A stretch of 64,000 nucleotides of DNA from Osmia lignaria lignaria (GCF_051020975.1 NC_135046.1:4588001-4652000); one strand, 5' to 3'; counted from the stretch's first letter, positions 23,291 to 36,198 are shown. The notes: generated by a model from the sequence alone, not told the origin. Numbers and translations: made by a program.

Positions 23291-26200
23291 ATGTATCGCT
23301 TTAGACGTAAAACGATCGTGTTCGCAATTATCTGTGGATTGGTCGTGGCACAGAACGACGACCTCAACTTCCACCATGATTCTGACAGCTTGGTTTTCCC
23401 TGGCCCGAGCGGCAGGAATGGAAAGTCGAAGCCTACCGTGCAACCAGCCAACAGATTTGCAGCTACTGACAACGAACTGGAGGTGAGTCGATGAATACGT
23501 GTTCTGTTTTGTTAAAACCTGATTTATGTCGGTTGTATAATAATCGAAACTCTTTGCCATTCATGATGACGTATATATACGTCGCAGTGGTATCATCCGT
23601 TTCCCAGCTGATGTCGGTGGTGTTTCTCACGTGTTTCGTAAAAAATTTTCACGACGCGTACATACGTCGTTGAAGGGCGCAAAATGGAAGGATAATTCGT
23701 AGCTTCGACGAAACAATTTCGTTGTCAAGCCTCGCGTTATAACACTCCCACGTTCTCGCTTGGGCAAATAGCGCAATTATGTTGTCCCGCCAGCATTGTA
23801 AAGACCGTACACGATAAACGTAACACACAGCGATAAAGTTTAAAAACCAATTTGCCTATGACGCGCGTGGCAGGTACTATTATCATGGACGAATGAAATT
23901 CCTCAAAGTTTTCAATATAGAGTATCGAATGCCGGTCACATCTGCAGCGAAACAACCTGTTTCGACATCGTGAAAACACCATGATATCATCCCGAATTAC
24001 ACGAATGACAAAAGGAACGTAGCACGCATTGACGTGAATTATACGGAACTCGATCATTCATTTTGATTTTGTTACAATCGTGTTTTTCCGCTATTCTGTG
24101 CGCGCACACGAAACGAGGCGCCACTTCCTTTTCGTCCGTGATACATACCGATATTGTTACGACATTCTAAGCAAAACGAGAGCGAGCTGGATTTTTTCCC
24201 GTAAAGACCTCCTGGATGACGTCGAAGGACGAGTAACGCTAATGGTCAAGGATATCGCGAAGTGAAACACTTCGAATTCTCGTCACGAAGTACGCGATTC
24301 GATATAAGATATAGGTAATTGATCGAACAGCACCGTCACTCGACGTTCCAGCGAATACTTAGCCGATTACCTGGCGAGAATCTATCTAATTTTATCGATT
24401 AGCGGGATAAAGATCGTTAATTAAGCGGAGAACGAGTATGATTGACAATTATTATAAGAATATTCTGTTCGAATTATCCTATACTATTTCGCTGATTGAT
24501 TTGGAGGCGAAAGGAGAGAGAAATTCAGGTTACGATTAATAAAACTACCGTATCACGCGAGAGCTGCAAGGTAAAGAACCTATTCCTTCGGACAAGGTCG
24601 AAACAGATTTTATTTTATATACCTGCTGTTATAAACGAGATTATTGCGGATCGATCGGGAGTTGTGTAATGTACATTAAATTACCACGAAACGTCAAGAA
24701 ACCACGATTCTTAGAAAGTACAATGTCTCGGGACAGCACATTTCTCGATTATGCAAATCGTTGCGTGCGTAATCTGTTTAATAAAATACTCCGCATACCG
24801 TTATCGATATCGCATACCGTTGTTCATTTCAAGATTCAGTTGTTTAACAAAATATTAGTTTGGTATTTGAATGAACCCGATCGAACTTATCGAAAGGATA
24901 CGTTAACACCGAAGCTTCTTAGAAATCGGTTCTTACCGTTTCTTCGTTTTTTGGCGACTAAACGCGATGGTGGTTTGTTCAGAACCTGTTCCAAGTTGGA
25001 AGGCGAACGTTTCAGATCCAGAGACGCCACTCGACTTGGACGTGTCTCGCAAAAATCTACAGGAAAATGTTTTTTAACCCTTCTACCGATGATTCATTCT
25101 TAACGCCTTATCCACAGGAAGCCTATTAATATTCCAACGACCGCACGTTTCATAAGATCTATGGGATTTTGCATTAACAAGTGCCTGTATTTCGAGTGTT
25201 CTTTTACAATTTCTCGGATGATTGACCAGCGATCGTTTCGTAATTGTTGAACCAGTTACACGAGCATCCGCGATCAAAGTTGATGACTCAGGAATTGAAT
25301 ATTATCGGGGAAATACCTGTGACAATTATTATTAGACTTGCGTTACTTTGATCAAACGTTTTTTCACGAGATGGGGACCTGCAAATATTCCAAAGTCGAT
25401 CAATCGACCATCGGTACCTTTGAAAAAAGCCGATTACGATCGACCTGTACGTACATACATTTTTTTTTATCGCGATACCACCAGTTCGTGCATTGTTAAA
25501 AACAACATTCAAGATATATGAACAATTGTTCACACGATCTTCCGTCGGCTTCTCAAACACACGATATGCATGACAAAAGATCTGAATTCTTAAACGAAAC
25601 AGTATTTAAAAAACGGATGATTAATACGTTTCTCGCGGTGACAACTTTTGTAAGTGATAAGTCAGAATTTTTTTTTTCACCATCACGATTATGTCCGGTG
25701 AAAGTCCAGACTTCGATTATCAGATTAGATTGTTTATCAATATCGAGGATATGTTGCAATGCTTTATGAGAAAGCGAGGACATTTTCTACTAATTACACC
25801 TGTTTCACCAAGAACTTTATTGCTTTTCAGAGATCGCTGCAATTAGCGAAGAAAATTAATTCCGTCACATCGGTTGACGAGTTCCTTAACCTTGTCCATG
25901 GTGTACCAGATAGCGAGGCCTTTTCTCTTAGCGGTAAGTACATTCACGGATAATTATCAGTGCACAAGATTCTCATTATGAATCGATAAATATAATTATT
26001 CGTAAGGAAAACTGGTTGAGATAGTCTGAGAAACAAAATGCATGATCTTGTTGATCACAGTTTATTCGAGCTCCAAGAAAACTGTAATGGATTTTCTCAC
26101 GATAATATAACAATTCAGAATACCATTGTATAATACTGAAATTTAAACAAAAATACTGCGTCGTAGAGCGAGTATCATACAATTAGCGCAGGTACCAGCT

Positions 26201-29200
26201 GCACTTAGTAAATTATTCGAATTATTGCTAGTAAACAATACTGCAATACATTATTCACTTAGATAAAAGAGCAATTTCGTTGTTCAAACTCGATTATCTG
26301 GTGAACGTGAGATCACCTAATAAATATGGTACATCTTAATGTACCATACCACACCAAAACCAAAGAAAAAAAAATAAATTGGCTTGTAATACCTCATCAC
26401 TGTACCCTATAAACGTAAAACCTTCAAATATCACAGAACGATTTTCAATAAAAAAATTGTTAAACAAAAAAAAAAAATTATTCTAACAATAATTTCTCCC
26501 CATAAAATAATCTTCAAAACAATACCTAAATAAAAAAAAAATAATAATAACTGTATTGGAGTATTGAATTCTAAATTCTTGCTTTTTCAAATTCATGGAG
26601 AAGATTCATCCTGCACTTATTGGTACCTTCGTATATGATCAGATGAATCTGATAATTGAAGCTAAACTTCTTCTTACTCTCCCTATTTTTATCACTGATT
26701 TTACCACATGGTTTGCTGAAAACAAGCTTGTTCTCTACATAGAGAGGAGCGAACAGTGGTGTATCAGGATCTTTAGATATCATCTGTGTTCCCAGATTTT
26801 TCAAAAATTCCTTACGATCTTCGTAGAAATCAATCTCCTTTAAGAATCCACCAAAATGGTCTCCATTGGGTACCAATCTGTTACTGATCTCGTTGATTTC
26901 CAATAAGCTAGGCAGTTTAGTTTTAGGCTGTTCAAAGCGTGTTGCAGTATTTCTGCTTCTACGAGATGATTCCAAGGCTGGCTGTCCAACTAAAGTGGTA
27001 TACGCGATTTGCAATTTACATGGTCGCTTCCAAGTGTGAACGTTGGACGCAGCAGTGATATACGCGTTCCATGCATCTGTGTGATTCGATAAAACGAGAT
27101 TTCTATTACGCTTTTTTATGCTAACTCGTTTCGCTTCAATGAACAATTCATTGTTTACTCATTTGAAAGGGATCGAAGAATCAGGAAGGACGACTTACAC
27201 AGACGGCACGATATCAAACGGTGTTGTTAAGGAAAGGATAAAATTAAAATAGAAGTGAAATTCCTTGCCTCGTTTCCAAAATTTCCTAGAGAATTCGATC
27301 TCTCCATCAGCCTCCACGTATTTTATCGTGCTAGTTTCAACGATAGCAGGTCCATCTCCTTGACCACACTCTCTCTTGACGGCTTTGATGGTTGGTGCCA
27401 TTTCCTCTTCCAATTTTATCCTATTAATGCTTTGCTCGATCTCTTCTATGTTGGTTGACGCGATCTCGAGTTTGAAAAGATTACTGAGATCACCCTCGCA
27501 CAGATCGTAAGACATGTCATCCATTTCGCTGACTACCTTCGCGTCGATTTCATTCTGATTAATATCCTTCGTAGTTTTGCATTTCGGAGACACTTCTGAT
27601 TCTTCCAAGAACCTTTCATCGTTCGATTTTTTATTTGCATCATTGTACAAATCGACATCTTTGTTCAATGATTTGTGATAGGAATGGATCTTTTTTCTGT
27701 ACAAGGGAATTCAAGGGTTACCATTTATTTTTTTTTATTTTTATCTTAAGCTGATCTTACCGATTGAAATGTTTCTTTTTATAACCGATACCAGCAACTG
27801 GTGTTATCTGAGAGAATATATGTCTAGAGTTTACTTTATGCGCTTCTATGAAGGTGGTTACGTTTCTTCTACCTCTGACCGTTCTACCAAACCAATCTAG
27901 GACCACGTCCTCGGATAAGTGATCTTCTAAACCGGAAGCAAGACCATCGACCAAAGCGAAGTAGCTGTTCGCGAACGATATTGCTTGCATACGTTCGTCC
28001 ATCGTTATTGAATCTAAAAGAAATCGAGTCAGAAACGCTATGACAGACTATTCGAATACACCCAAATGTCAGCACTAATGCCCAAACCGGTAGCCCGTTT
28101 TCTCGATAACCAGAAACCACAAAGACCATACTGAACAAAAGACGTCACAGGAATCTCACCGCAAGGAGGGGAAAAATAGAAATTTTCTGACTAATTCGAG
28201 GTTTCGAAAATTTCTTGTACAGTACGACCTTGTTTCACAGGTAGAATGGGAGAGACCGGTGAACGTTCGAACGCGGAACGACCTGTTCCAGCTACGTGTA
28301 CACCGGAATTACAAACAGTTCCTCTGAAACAAGACGCCGATCCTTCAACTATTTATTACCCCTCATGCACCCGGGTTAAAAGATGCGGAGGTTGTTGTAG
28401 CCATTCGTTGCTTTCCTGCCAACCGACCGCTGTGGAAACTCGAAATTTCGAAGTGAGTCATTTAGGCTGACCTGATTAATCGGTCAGCATTGATAAGCAA
28501 CGATGAGACATTTCCATCAGCTTTGATTACAGATAGATATAATGACGAACGTATTTTCAAGGTGCTCGTGACGTCGATCGAACAATCTTATGGATTGACC
28601 TATAAAGGCAAACGGATTGTGCCATTAGAGGAACACACGAAATGTCAGTGCGACTGCAGAATTAAGGAGGAGGTAATTTGAGGACAGTCGATAATTGGGA
28701 TCTTCCTTCTTAAACCGGTACAACTCGGTATAAGTCGGTCTGCAAACTTACGTAGTTCGCGAACGCTGTTGCATTGTAATGCAGTTTTCTTGCACAAATG
28801 CATAGGAGTTCATTTTCAAGTCTCATCCGGAGTAGTTTATGTTTAAAATAAATTTTAAAAAAATGTTTAGACATATAATTTGAGAAAACTAGGTCTGTGA
28901 GTCTACCAGACTCACCTTGACCGGATAAGGCTGAAAACTAGAACACCATGAAGATAACTGTTCTCTAATCAACACGTTCGAAATCTACAACGCACTCAGT
29001 GCATTTTGTAAAGAAATTAAGATCATTAATCAAATGAATACAAAAATAAATATGAGATGATTGTTTTTTGATTGAACACTATCTTTCTCAGCATTGTAAC
29101 GAGAAGCAATCCTACATACCAGCGGAATGTAGATGCATGTGCAACAACGTCGACGAGGAGGAGAAGTGTTACAAGAACAACGACACGAAGATCTGGAATC

Positions 29201-29883
29201 CAGAACTTTGTACCTGCTTTTGTAGAGAGGAGCAAGAATGTTCTACTGGCTTTTACTTCGACCAAAATACGTGCAGGTGTGAACGGAAAGAATAGGGCCA
29301 CTACTAGAGGAATAACACAACTCTTCTCTCTCACTGCACTCTACTTTCTCGCATATCTTGTAAGCGTTCGCTTTCTGCATATATCGTTCGTTTTTACCAA
29401 TTTCTTGCAATCATTTTAATACTGACAAACATTAACTTTTCGTAATCTAATCTTTAATCGTTATTCTGTGCAAAATTTAACTAATACACTCGAAGAAATC
29501 TTATTTCTACCTATTTTTTATGCCATTATCTCTGCTTTTGCAATAACATCATAAATTGGAAACAACTGAAGCAATATGTAGCCTTCTTCAAACATAAACT
29601 TCATTAATACATACTGTGCGTTTATTAAAAGCATGCAAATTTGATGTTTCATGTTTCTTTTCCTTTTTTTTATGTAATTTCTGAATTGAGAAATTCTCTA
29701 ATACTTATAATGATATGTTTCAGTTGTCGACAAGTACCATTGTCCAGGGCTTGGTTTCCAGCCACAAAAGGAGCTAATTATGGATTTAGTCAAACACAAA
29801 AGCCAGATGTACCACCGGTGATATTTGCATTAGACGCAACAGATCCCAGAAGAAAACCTAAACAGGACCCGGAATACAAATAA
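23291..29883 (+). CDS. Pvf: PDGF/VEGF-related growth factor (Pvf)
   Basis: Secreted cystine-knot ligand of the insect PDGF/VEGF family; the fly members act through the receptor tyrosine kinase PVR. Exons by frame and splice sites: 23291-23482, 25831-25933, 28241-28452, 28562-28672, 29092-29276 and 29724-29883, giving about 320 residues. An alternative end without the last splice stops at 29295 (273 residues). Exon 1 begins with a signal peptide (MYRFRRKTIVFAIICGLVVA). The knot has Cys118, 141, 147, 150, 151, 158, 197 and 199 (YPSCTRVKRCGGCC, then LSCQPT, then HTKCQCDC). Spacings of 23, 6, 3, 1, 7, 39 and 2 compare with 25, 6, 3, 1, 7, 34 and 2 in VEGF-A. A Cys-rich tail with CxC motifs follows (ECRCMC, CTCFC). 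The exon-4 start at 28562 uses a TTTTCAAG acceptor; the more obvious CAG at 28532 breaks frame. Which fly Pvf it matches is undecided. Intron 2 hosts an antisense gene. Confidence 0.9.
23483..25830 (+). other. Pvf intron 1
   Basis: 2.3-kb intron between GTGAGT and TTGCTTTTCAG, both in phase 0. It contains a 144-residue open frame (24669-25103) and shorter ones with no domain-like features, so I treat them as chance. Confidence 0.75.
26571..28002 (-). CDS. gene nested antisense in Pvf intron 2, possible NTF2-like protein
   Basis: Not recognised by name. Three exons on the minus strand: 28002-27761, 27696-27199 and 27120-26571, about 429 residues. Junctions: CG/GTAAGA to TGTACAG/A completes an Arg codon; GT/GTAAGT to GTTAG/C completes a Val codon. 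The second acceptor has a poor pyrimidine tract, so the start of exon 3 is the weakest point. Residues 1-80 (MDERMQAISFANSYFALVDG, then EDVVLDWFGRTVRGRRNVTT) look like the first half of an NTF2/SnoaL-type fold: a helix with an alanine/aromatic pattern, then a DWFGRTVRGR turn. A roughly 115-residue acidic, Ser/Asn-rich segment follows. Then come segments that could be the remaining strands (VEADGEIEFSRKFWKRGKEF and HTWKRPCKLQIAYTTLVGQ), and a basic C-terminus. No signal peptide or membrane segment is seen. The gene lies wholly inside Pvf intron 2 (25934-28240), so the two transcripts overlap in opposite directions. Confidence 0.72.
29724..29883 (+). CDS. Pvf: C-terminal exon of the long Pvf isoform
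   Basis: Acceptor TATGTTTCAG ends at 29723. Joined to the donor CAG/GTGTGA at 29277, it completes a serine codon and gives NTCSCRQVPLSRAWFPATKG, restoring a CxC motif of the same style as the preceding tail, then continues to the stop at 29881-29883. If the donor is not used, the frame reads CRCERKE and stops at 29293-29295. Either form keeps a CxC. An ATTAAA at 30135 could serve as the poly(A) signal. Confidence 0.7.
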
Positions 29884-30134
29884 GGATGGATATTTAAAAG
29901 ATAGATCACAAGACTTATAAAGACAGTTATTTAATGGAACATGCTTATGGTTCGACCCTCTCCCTGTGTGCCATTCAATTACAACATACACCATGTAATT
30001 ATAGTATTTATGTGATAGTATTACTTCAACATTGCAGGATATAAGTCACTGTATTTTTGTATATCAAGAGACTTTGTGATAGGAGAAAATACAATTATTT
30101 AAGATACAATATGTATCTATAAAATATTACAAAG

Positions 30135-30140
30135 ATTAAA
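30135..30140 (+). terminator. ATTAAA signal, likely 3' end of Pvf
   Basis: Common variant hexamer about 250 bases after the stop of the long Pvf form, just before the tail of the convergent coiled-coil gene. Confidence 0.35.
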
Positions 30141-30147
30141 TATGTAT

Positions 30148-30638
30148 TTATTGTTCTATTTCTATGCTTTCTTTCGAGCTACTTTGTATCTCATCAACAA
30201 ACGACGTCTCACGCTTCTTGGCATTTTGCATATACAATGCTACTGCATTATTAACCTTTAATAAAACCTCATAATTCTTGCTTATGGAGGTAATAGTTGA
30301 AGACAGCTCGCCTAAAAAATATGATGTTTAATAATAAAGATGAAGATTAGCCCTTAACCTCTAATACAACTGGTATTTATAAGGTAAGGTTATGCCAGTG
30401 ACTACAGATCCAGTAGTCACATAACCTCAACGTACAACTTTCCAATTAGAAGGTAGGAAGAGAAAAACGTAATTTTCGTATTATTAACTTTAAAATAAAT
30501 TTGAAAAGAATGTTTACTATAATATAAAAACAATCATAAAACAAAGAATATTACTCAAAAAAACTTACTAACGGAGAACGCGATGTCATTTACGATCGAT
30601 TCTTCAGTAATTTTTTGCCGCTTTGGTATCTGATCCAT
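30148..30638 (-). CDS. small coiled-coil protein, 77 residues, two exons
   Basis: Not recognised by name. Exons 30638-30569 and 30311-30148 on the minus strand. The donor A/GTAAGT and acceptor TTTTTTAG/GC join in phase to complete a Ser codon. The protein starts MDQIPKRQKITEESIVNDIA and continues with long helical, heptad-like sequence (SELSSTITSISKNYEVLLKV, then NNAVALYMQNAKKRETSFVD), ending in EIEQ and a stop at 30150-30148. There is no signal peptide, membrane segment or cysteine. Its size and pattern suit a subunit of a small coiled-coil complex such as BLOC-1 or BORC, but I cannot name it. It converges with Pvf: its stop is about 265 bases from the last Pvf stop, so the two 3' UTRs probably abut or overlap. 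The exons are short, so simple ORF lists miss it. Confidence 0.7.
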
Positions 30639-33600
30639 TATAATGAAATCACGATTTATGTTTACACATTATTTATAATATTGCCAGACATATAAACATT
30701 TAATTCATTAAAAAATAAAATTGTATTTTGATAAAACTTGCAGCGTCAGATGGCGCCAAAAATATCTAATAATAAGCCAGCAACCCATTATATGCACTCA
30801 GCAGAATAAAATGAATACGAGACAAAATATACATACATAAAGTTCAAATATTATTTAGTACATACATGCATAAATATTTCAGAAATATAGAAAGCCACAC
30901 GAAATAAATTTAGACCATATTTTACAATAAAATAAAATGATTTATATGAAAATTACCTGTACTTACAGAAACGTTAAAATTTGCCCGTGTTACTTTAAAC
31001 CTCAAAGGTCACACTGCGACTTACATATTAAATTAACAGCTGTCCTATTTATCTATTAGTTTTTAAATGTTTTGAGTAAAAAAAATTTTTTTTGAGTAAC
31101 ATCCTACTGTTTCAACTGATTGTTTTTATATCATAACACTACTAGTGGTAAGAATTTTGCCGCTCTTCGTTAGATAGCGCGAGTAGTACCTTTTGAAAAA
31201 ATCACGGCGCGGCAAAAGGTTGAAGAACGTATAAAAGCAAGTTTAGTATAGCGCTTTTAGTTTATTAAACTCGTTTGTTCTCAGTAATATGATATTCTGT
31301 CTTATTTCTATATATATTATTTTATTTGATAATTATAGTCTGGTTGCGTAGGCTGTTCTACTGCCATCTGAACGCTGCTGAGGAAATATAACACCTTCCT
31401 CAAGCATGGTTTAGATGCCGCTACTTTAAACTTTATTGCAGTGTGTATATATTTTTTTATAAAATATATTATCAGTTATTGCAACATTACCTAAGTTGAG
31501 TTGTCATTAAAGTTAACAGGAAATTTTCGACCTGTATTTCATCATTTTCAAAAGTTCTTTGATATAAAATGATTTAAAATGATTCAAGACTGATCATAAT
31601 TTCGAGTTGCCGTATCATCAGACCAATATTGCCCACCATTCGCAACTCGTTCAATTTTCATGCAAATTGAAGATCAAATCGATTGTAATCGATCGTATGA
31701 TCAATTTTCATCTCGTTTTACTATTTGCAATTGTTTCAAGCTCGTTATTTAACACAATATTTAAATTTCAATAATCCATTCTTTATGTTGTCATATAACG
31801 GTTATATTGTCGAAGGAAATGAATATAAACGGTACTCCGATGCGAAATTCAATTCAATAAACAGTTTATAGTCCGTGGTAATGAGGAACGTCGTATCGAC
31901 CAGATTGTCGAGATTTAATATTTTATGGAGATCATCAAGATCCCGTGGAACATCCGACGAGATCTCTACGGAGAAAGACTTCGCGGATAATGTTGCATAT
32001 CGAGCAGCATGTCCGAGCACGCAGTGGACGAAAGGAGCGGGTGGGGGAGACAGAGAAAGAAGTATTCCAAGTGGACGAGGCGCCGTTTTTTTTGTGCCAC
32101 CCGTTATAATTGCCGAGGCCTTGTCACTTTTGCCAAGGCGCGGACCGCAGTGAAGTAACTCGTTCGTACGTCGCCCTGTGACTTTGTCGGCACAACTTGG
32201 CGGCTACCTCAAAGCGATTGTCTTGCTTGTTCCCTGACGCACGTGCACTCGAGTCCAACGTAACCTTTCTTTGACTAAGAATAACTGAACGGGGGGATAC
32301 TTCTTACCGGTTGCCTTTGGTTTTGGAAGAACCCAGGGAAAGCCTGATCTGAACCCCCTTCCTACACTTCCTCTTATCTAAGGAAAGTCTACGTTGCACC
32401 GGGGTATACATACTAACAGCGGAATTAAACAAAAAGGTGAAAGTTACAAAGAAAAAAAAAAATACGAGTGATCAAAGCGAAAAAAGAAAAGGTTCGAAGT
32501 TGCACGTTCACGTGTAACCGATAGGTAAATAAACGCGTGAGCGTTGAAAGCCGCCACGGAAGGCACCGGTCGCGGTTTAATCGAGCGAATTCGAATTTTT
32601 TTGCCCGTCGCTTGAATGCAGCTTAATTGCATTCGGTAGCAAGAAAGATTTAAAATTCAAAGAGGAACAGCAGTAGTGGGCCCCGGAAAAAAACCGGTAC
32701 CTCCTCGCCTACGTATTTTACGCGCCACTTTCTTGCGTGTACGCACGCGTGTGTATCGTTGTCCCGCTTCATCACGACCCGATCTTGGCTGCTCTTCTCC
32801 CAAGGACTCGAGTGGAAGGTACTGCGTATAAGACGGCTACAACACAGCTTCACGATCGTAACACGGTAGCCAACACGGTGGTAGGTTTAAATCATATTAA
32901 AGCGCATCCAAGCACCGGGAACGGTAAGCCTGGATTACTGCTACAAATCGTCCCGTACGGGGAATTCCGCGCACCGTGTAATTCGATCGTCTTTAAAAGG
33001 GTCCTCCTAATCACCGCCAGGGACCATTTCGCTAATTCTATACGTCGCCTGGTTATCCTTTTTGCCAAGCAACGTCAAAGGTCCAGCTCATCTTCAAACT
33101 TTACGCGTATACCTCGCCATATAAGCAATTTTAGCTCTTAGCAGAAAGATTAGTAGACAAATAGAAGCCTTATCACGTGTTACTGCAGTGTTTGCTTTCT
33201 AAACACGTTGATGCAGTAATCGGTGATTCATTAATTGCTTCTATGGTGCACTCTGCTCAAAGACACTTGCGTACTATCAATAGGAAAAGCACAATGCCTA
33301 GAGACGAAGCGATACGTGATAAAGTGTTCTCATGGGAAGTTACGAAACAACGTGGGCAGCAACAGTAGAAAATGGCGTGGGTCGTGACGAGTTGGGACCA
33401 GGTGGAACGTGTTTAAACAAGATACGACCAGATAAGATATTACCGAAGCTCTCTGTACGAAGACACTTATGGGAGACACGAAATGACCAGTGTCCAAAAA
33501 TTGATCAAAAATCAGAAACTTTTATAATCACCCTAATAAATGAATAGAGACACGTTTATTGGCGTCAATTATTTTATTAGAAGACGCACGTGTCAGAAAT

Positions 33601-36198
33601 GAGCCTTGTGAAAGTATACTGTATCGCCAATGACTGGAACTTTAAATCTATCATTAAGGTTCGACGGCGGTTTGAGTGATGATACATACCAAGAAAGATT
33701 CTCGCGGTTCTAAGTACATATCGCAAATGATATTGGTTGGATATCGATGGCAAAGGGCCTAACGCTCTGGTGCCGAGCATTGAGGGGATGCGTACACGGG
33801 GCCGGTGGCCCGACGTCGTCGATGCTTCGTAGCGCGTGCAGAGAGATAAGGATTCGGAATAAAGGATCTCGCCACGAGATGGGGAGAGTCTCGGGACTCT
33901 CCGGCAACAGGACTGTGTCAAAAGACATGGCACTTACCCGAGAACCTTCGACCTAATATGTATATTCTAACATATTTTGAAATTCAAATTACCAAGGTTT
34001 CAGCGAGATAAGTGTTAGAAAAGTCGAAATAAACGAACGCTCGAGTGGGCCATTTGCCGTGCTTCCCCCTCTTAAGGGAACTTCTGACTCGAGACAAGGC
34101 TAAGAAAGGCCATATTGTCAAATCTGAATTCTTTTGGTTAAGATTTTTCTCGAGGGACATTATTGTACAATTAGGAATTGCAATCGTGCAGTCATCGAGT
34201 TTGCCTTTCCATCTGTTTAGTATCGCGACGCGGTGTCACGTAGCCCAAATTAAGAATCGACCGATACCGATGGTACATATATTCTTTCAAAGGTCTGTCA
34301 CCATGGAAAAAATTCATGGATGCACCCCACTTTGTCGGTGGTTCTGCGAGACAATTCGATCCTGCACTTTGAGGAGAGAGTACCAGCAACTATATTCTTA
34401 TTTCAGTAAACAGTCTGAGTTTTTATTCCTGACGCTTCATTAGGAATTTTGTCCCTAATCGTCGTTGGAAGTTTAAATCCTATATGCGATAGATAGGTCA
34501 CGATTTTATTACGTTCACGTGTGAACGAGGCTATTGAAAAGGCTAGACGACCATAGGTGACGAAATTGTGCCAGACCGCATCGTTGGCAAGCCATTGTGA
34601 TTAGTTCCGTTCAGCTATCGAATCCGTGAATCGTGACAGAGAGAAAGCAACGTATTCGTGCTAACGTGCCTTTTGTGTGTTTCGAATTGTAACACAAATT
34701 ACATCCGATATAATAAAGAATATAGCACCACTTCGTTCGGCCAGCCATGGATCGGGTTTTTTTAACGATCACGCGATTGTACCGCTGATACATTATGCGT
34801 CTCGGTTCTCCCGAAAATTTCGCCAGTAATTTTAATCGTTGCTTGAAAAAAAAAAAAAATCGAAACGAAGGTTCGTCAGGGTAGCTTTTACCACGGTAAA
34901 AAAAGCAACAAGAGCATTCGCGATCGTGCCATCAATTTTCCCCTTACGCCGTAGAAATATTCCAGCCCACTTTGCCTTCGTCTCATCTTTATCTTTCTTT
35001 TCGTTTCTCGCACAGTACCAGTAGCACTGCTGTATCGTTTTGCTTCTCTTTTTCCCTCCCTTGCTTTTTGTCTCTCTTTTGTGTTCCCGGTGCACATTCA
35101 GCTCCCGTTGTACACCGATTGAGTGTTGACCCCGCTGCGTCACGCTCGCATGCTGCAGTTTGTCTGAAATGATACGCAATCAACCGCGGTAACGAATGTG
35201 CCTAACTCGGCAATAATAATGATTCGTGAAATATTTTTTTGCACGAGAAAAACAAGAGACCTGGACAGGTATAAATGTGTAAGAAGAAAAAAAACAGGAC
35301 AGACTACTCGAAGAAGGATGAGAGGAAGGAGGTCAAAGTCTTGTAGCGAGAGCAAAGATGAAGAAATATGAAGAAAAATGACAAATATTTTTGGGACACT
35401 ACCAGACAACTGTATATAAATGTAATACAACGTTTTTCTCTGTTTCGTTATGAATGACAGCACTGTAGGCTTCAGTGAACGTTGATTGGCAATAGTGAAA
35501 GATCGCAGCCGCATTACACGCTCGGTGCCGATGACATTAATGAGCCCTACTGAATTACGAGTACATACTATCTCTTCACGTTGGAGCTGCATTCGCGTAT
35601 GGAAAACGTTCAATAAGTGGCCCTTCGCTAACGCATTCCGATTCTTCCTTTTTCCCTTTTACCCTACTACGCTATCTACCAGAGTCTATTCGATGCTTAC
35701 AACTTCATCGAACTCGAACCACTATCCGTATTAAGGGGGCGGCTTCGTGTTAAACGGCCAGCATCCACGATGCGTATAACGAGCTACCGATTATGTCCTT
35801 CCTTATACCGAGCTCGTTTACACACCATTTTAACGCTGTAATCGACGCCCGATCGACGGTACTAATAGATCTATTATAAGCTGAACAAAATTGAATTTCG
35901 CCGATGGGAATTTTAATAGCTTCTCAAATTATTCTGGGTCTTCCAGCGCTTTTTTTCTTTGTTAGAATATAAATGTTTTCTTCGTTAATGCCTCGCGCTA
36001 TGTTTCCCTATAGATACCAAGGATCCACACGAATGGAATAAACCAATCGGGATGATCTAAAAAAGAATAATCCTACGATGGTAAATCGATAGAAAAAGAA
36101 CGGGGTAAGAAACGTCCGCATCGAGAATGATCCAAGAGATCGAGACTTTCGTGGATCCGGATCCAAGGGTCGAATTCGATCCTGCATCTCGCGTGTCG

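Noticed and set aside
24669..25103. 144-codon frame in Pvf intron 1
   Set aside because: Basic, irregular composition with no recognisable domain and no matching splice partners in the Pvf frame.
28533..28561. Pvf exon 4 starting at the CAG acceptor at 28532
   Set aside because: It shifts the frame and meets a stop within about 13 codons, and it does not fit the cystine-knot spacing.
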